A stretch of DNA of 64,000 nucleotides. It comes from Branchiostoma belcheri. Lineage: Eukaryota > Chordata > Leptocardii > Amphioxiformes > Branchiostomatidae. The stretch is from contig NW_017803909.1 in the NCBI RefSeq assembly GCF_001625305.1, forward strand, positions 685,605 through 749,604, in the 5' to 3' direction. A program made the position numbers and the translations under genes. The notes under the pieces are model-generated. The model made no database searches, was not told where the DNA came from, and was given only the letters and a program-made list of their open reading frames with translations. Of this stretch, positions 61,601 through 64,000 are shown one piece after another. Every line of letters begins with the position of its first letter. Position 1 is the stretch's first letter.

Positions 61601-63364
61601 TGGAAAAATGGGAATACACGTATAGATAAGCTGCTTTTTTGGTTGACTTGCATAATGGTGTATCTTAGAGTTTTTTGTCATTCATAATCAGGACTGTAAC
61701 CACATGCACATATGATGAGAGAAAATATTACCAATATACAGAAATTACCATTGAAGTGTTACTGCATCAGGTGGATATGGTTGGCATGTTTCACAAAGCA
61801 ATCCTGAAGCTAAATCATTAGCATGTGCCTTGAAAAATTACTAAAAATATCCTGCCATATGCTGTTGCAAAGAAAAATGGACAAGGACTTAGCAGGGTCA
61901 TTTCAACAGTAACAGATGGTTCATGACTTGCAATACATTATTGTTATACAGCCCTGGGAATGAGAGGACTCTTGTTCCCAGGAGCTTTTTGTGATATAGG
62001 TTGCTATTAGATCATGTGATGTGATCCAAAGATTGTGTGGTTCAAAATAAAACTGTTACATAAAACATCAGAATTGTTAGTTCTTAAGTTCCCATAACAT
62101 ACTAGTACTAGTAGTCAAGTTAAGTTAATCGTAGTAGTCTGCCTGCCCAATGCAATACATTCATGAGATAGTCATAGTTATTTAGATAACTACTTGTCCT
62201 CTGAGATTTGTTGTAGACTATTCCTGACATGCAGCTCCACAGAGACTCCCAGTAAGGCCATGCAAATTTAATAACTTGTTTAACAGATGGTTGTAATAGT
62301 AGAGCAATGTCAAAATATGTAGGGAGCTGGGTTTGATGGGGAATCATTCCTTACTTTGTATAGCATGGGTGAATTACAGTCTGATTTGTCAGAAAAATAG
62401 TGCATACGGTAGCTAGCCTCCTTTGCAGACTTGTATGGCGGCGGCGTAATTTTTTTTCTATAAGCAACGCAAGATATGCTGGCCTGCAGAGGGACAGTTT
62501 TGCCGCCGAGGGAGTTTTGCCGGGGAGAAACGGTTTTACCGCCCTACAAGTCTGCGAAGGAGGCTAGTACATAGCTATGATGCAGATATAGTGTTTTAAA
62601 TGTTTTAAATTCTTTTAGCTGAGCCAAAAAGTTATGTGTGATATCTATTACACATGTAATTAGATTTACCTGGCCAAGGCCTAATAAGCATGTTTTTCAA
62701 TTCACCGGATCTCATATAAATACATCTAATCCAAAAGTTAGGAGGCTTGAGAAGGTCTGCTACCAAGAATCCATTCCAAGTATAGCTGTGCTAAAAGTAA
62801 AACAGTCCAAGGTCTGAGCTTACTTCAGCTAATGCTCTGTTAGCGCATGCAATATTTAAAGCCATCCCCAAGGATAAATATCCCAGAAGGTTTAGGATGA
62901 TATTTCACGAGCCATATTTGTTCAAGCTTGGGCCAATCAGGAGGTGATACAAAGATGTTGCCTTGACCAGGTGTTACATCATCCATCTCATGTATTGACT
63001 GGGAGTGGCCAAGCATACAGACTGGTATTCTATGTATGTTGTGCAATCAGACGCAATCACGGACAGTCTTTTGTTGGCCACAGTTAGGTTATAAACAAAC
63101 TTCAATGCAACAGCTGTAGATTTTCATTTGGTTTTGAAAGTTACTACTGGTCCAACTGGTCCAACAAGAATTTAAGGTACTGCCTGAAAAGTACATTAGT
63201 CACCAACATGCGTTCAGTAGTGAAAGCGAAGACTAAGGCTTTGCCATTTCAGTCCTGTTGGAATTATACAGTCTAGTTTAACTGTGGAGTAACTATTATT
63301 CGTAATTCATTACTAATCATTTGTAATCATTAATCGATTTCATGTTCCGTGTTTTCCTCCCCAG
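58663..63364 (+). other. Probable TP53INP intron 1
   Basis: 4.7 kb without a supported exon on either strand. It contains an AGTTACCTAACCCTG direct/inverted cluster near 60772-60830, a foldback at 62413-62566 and AT-rich DNA. No RNA gene was recognised. Confidence 0.45.
62413..62566. mobile_element. 154-bp foldback MITE (TP53INP intron 1)
   Basis: Left CTAGCCTCCTTTGCAGACTT is matched by right AAGTCTGCGAAGGAGGCTAG. The interior is GC-rich, with GGCGGCGG and repeated GTTTTGCCG/GTTTTACCG phrases. No clear target duplication. Confidence 0.72.
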
Positions 63365-63417
63365 GTTCTGATATTCTGCATTGTGTGAGTTAAGTACTAC
63401 ACGTTAGCTGTGCCAAG

Positions 63418-63526
63418 ATGTTCAACGCTGTGACAAACCTACTGTTCGGTGCTACTGAGGAGGTCGGGGACTGTGACCTGAAGACCTCCACCCTGGATGA
63501 TGACTGGGTGCTAGTTGAACTCCCTG
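63418..63526 (+). CDS. TP53INP: TP53INP first coding exon (partial gene)
   Basis: The exon starts at 63365 after CCCCAG and its coding part runs from the ATG at 63418 to a donor at 63527: 36 codons, phase 1, with the gene continuing beyond the window. The reading MFNAVTNLLFGATEE and then LDDDWVLVELP matches the start of vertebrate TP53INP1/2, which have an amphipathic MFQRL-type N-terminus and a LIR motif. Here W30-V-L-V33 preceded by three Asp fits the W-x-x-hydrophobic LIR that binds ATG8/LC3. These proteins shuttle between nucleus and autophagosomes and are stress-induced. One copy here would be the ancestor-like gene of TP53INP1 and TP53INP2. The rest of the protein is not in view. Confidence 0.85.
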
Positions 63527-64000
63527 GTTAGTATTGTTTACAAGTTTGACAGGTGTTTCACTGGTCCTTTATGGGCAGTGAAGAGGTTTGATGTAAAAAC
63601 AGAAATCAACACTACAAAAACAGTATCATAATGCAAGGCAGGAAAAGAATCATTGGCTTCCATATTTTTCCATTTCCTACAGTATTCTGCAAAGCTATTA
63701 CATTGAGCAACTTGCAGTTTATATATATCGATTAGAAGGGTAAAAAAAGTCTCTAATGAAATTGGTTTCACGAAATGGAAAATATTTCTGGTTGATGAAA
63801 TGTATCACATGAAATGAGCTCATGACTACATGGAAATAAAATATTAATACATTCATATGTTGGTTATAATTGTGTCCAACAAGGTGTGGAGATGATTGTA
63901 GCAAGTTTGAATGGTGATGAAGTGACTACTGTGGGGTTGTTACCATGTTTAATGGACCCTGTGGTGTTATTACACCAAATTGGGACTGTAGGTGATTATA

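Overview
The window is animal nuclear DNA: genes split into many short GT-AG exons, introns of 100-500 bp, AATAAA signals and many small palindromic transposons. Each gene matches a single deuterostome orthologue, and TP53INP and SNX20/21 each stand for families with two members in vertebrates. This points to an invertebrate chordate, most likely a lancelet (Branchiostoma); the species call is inference.

Layout. 1-322 (-): 5' exon of a leucine-rich-repeat gene running off the window. 352-10225: a 9.9-kb foldback-like element with inverted arms carrying 51-bp minisatellite arrays and a core of six ~600-bp satellite copies. 10615-17378 (+): DDX27, 21 coding exons, intact. 18328-28489 (+): INTS8, 27 exons, recognisable end to end but with four apparent single-base frame breaks. 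30664-35758 (-): SNX20/21-type PX sorting nexin, 4 exons. 37234-39989 (+): short NAGPA-like paralogue. 40332-46577 (-): NDUFAF6, exons 2-8 present twice in tandem and joined at a single N, probably two haplotypes laid end to end. 46795-52403 (+): full-length NAGPA-like gene with EGF-type modules and a membrane anchor. 55169-56070 (-): C19orf12 homologue. 58.4-64 kb (+): promoter, non-coding exon and first coding exon of TP53INP, continuing off the window.

The genes do not form one pathway: rRNA maturation (DDX27), snRNA processing (Integrator), endosomal sorting (SNX), lysosomal-enzyme tagging (NAGPA), mitochondrial complex I assembly (NDUFAF6), mitochondrial/ER lipid homeostasis (C19orf12) and autophagy/stress (TP53INP). 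Their interest is linkage. From my knowledge of the human map, INTS8, NDUFAF6 and TP53INP1 sit at 8q22.1, C19orf12 at 19q12, and DDX27, SNX21 and TP53INP2 on 20q, so the window looks like the unduplicated version of a vertebrate paralogon.

I saw no new protein system. The most unusual objects are the minisatellite-armed inverted element, with a nested MITE whose empty site survives in the opposite arm; the NDUFAF6 double copy with an insertion polymorphism; and the truncated NAGPA paralogue. Exon borders were placed by eye from splice consensus, reading frame and remembered family sequences.
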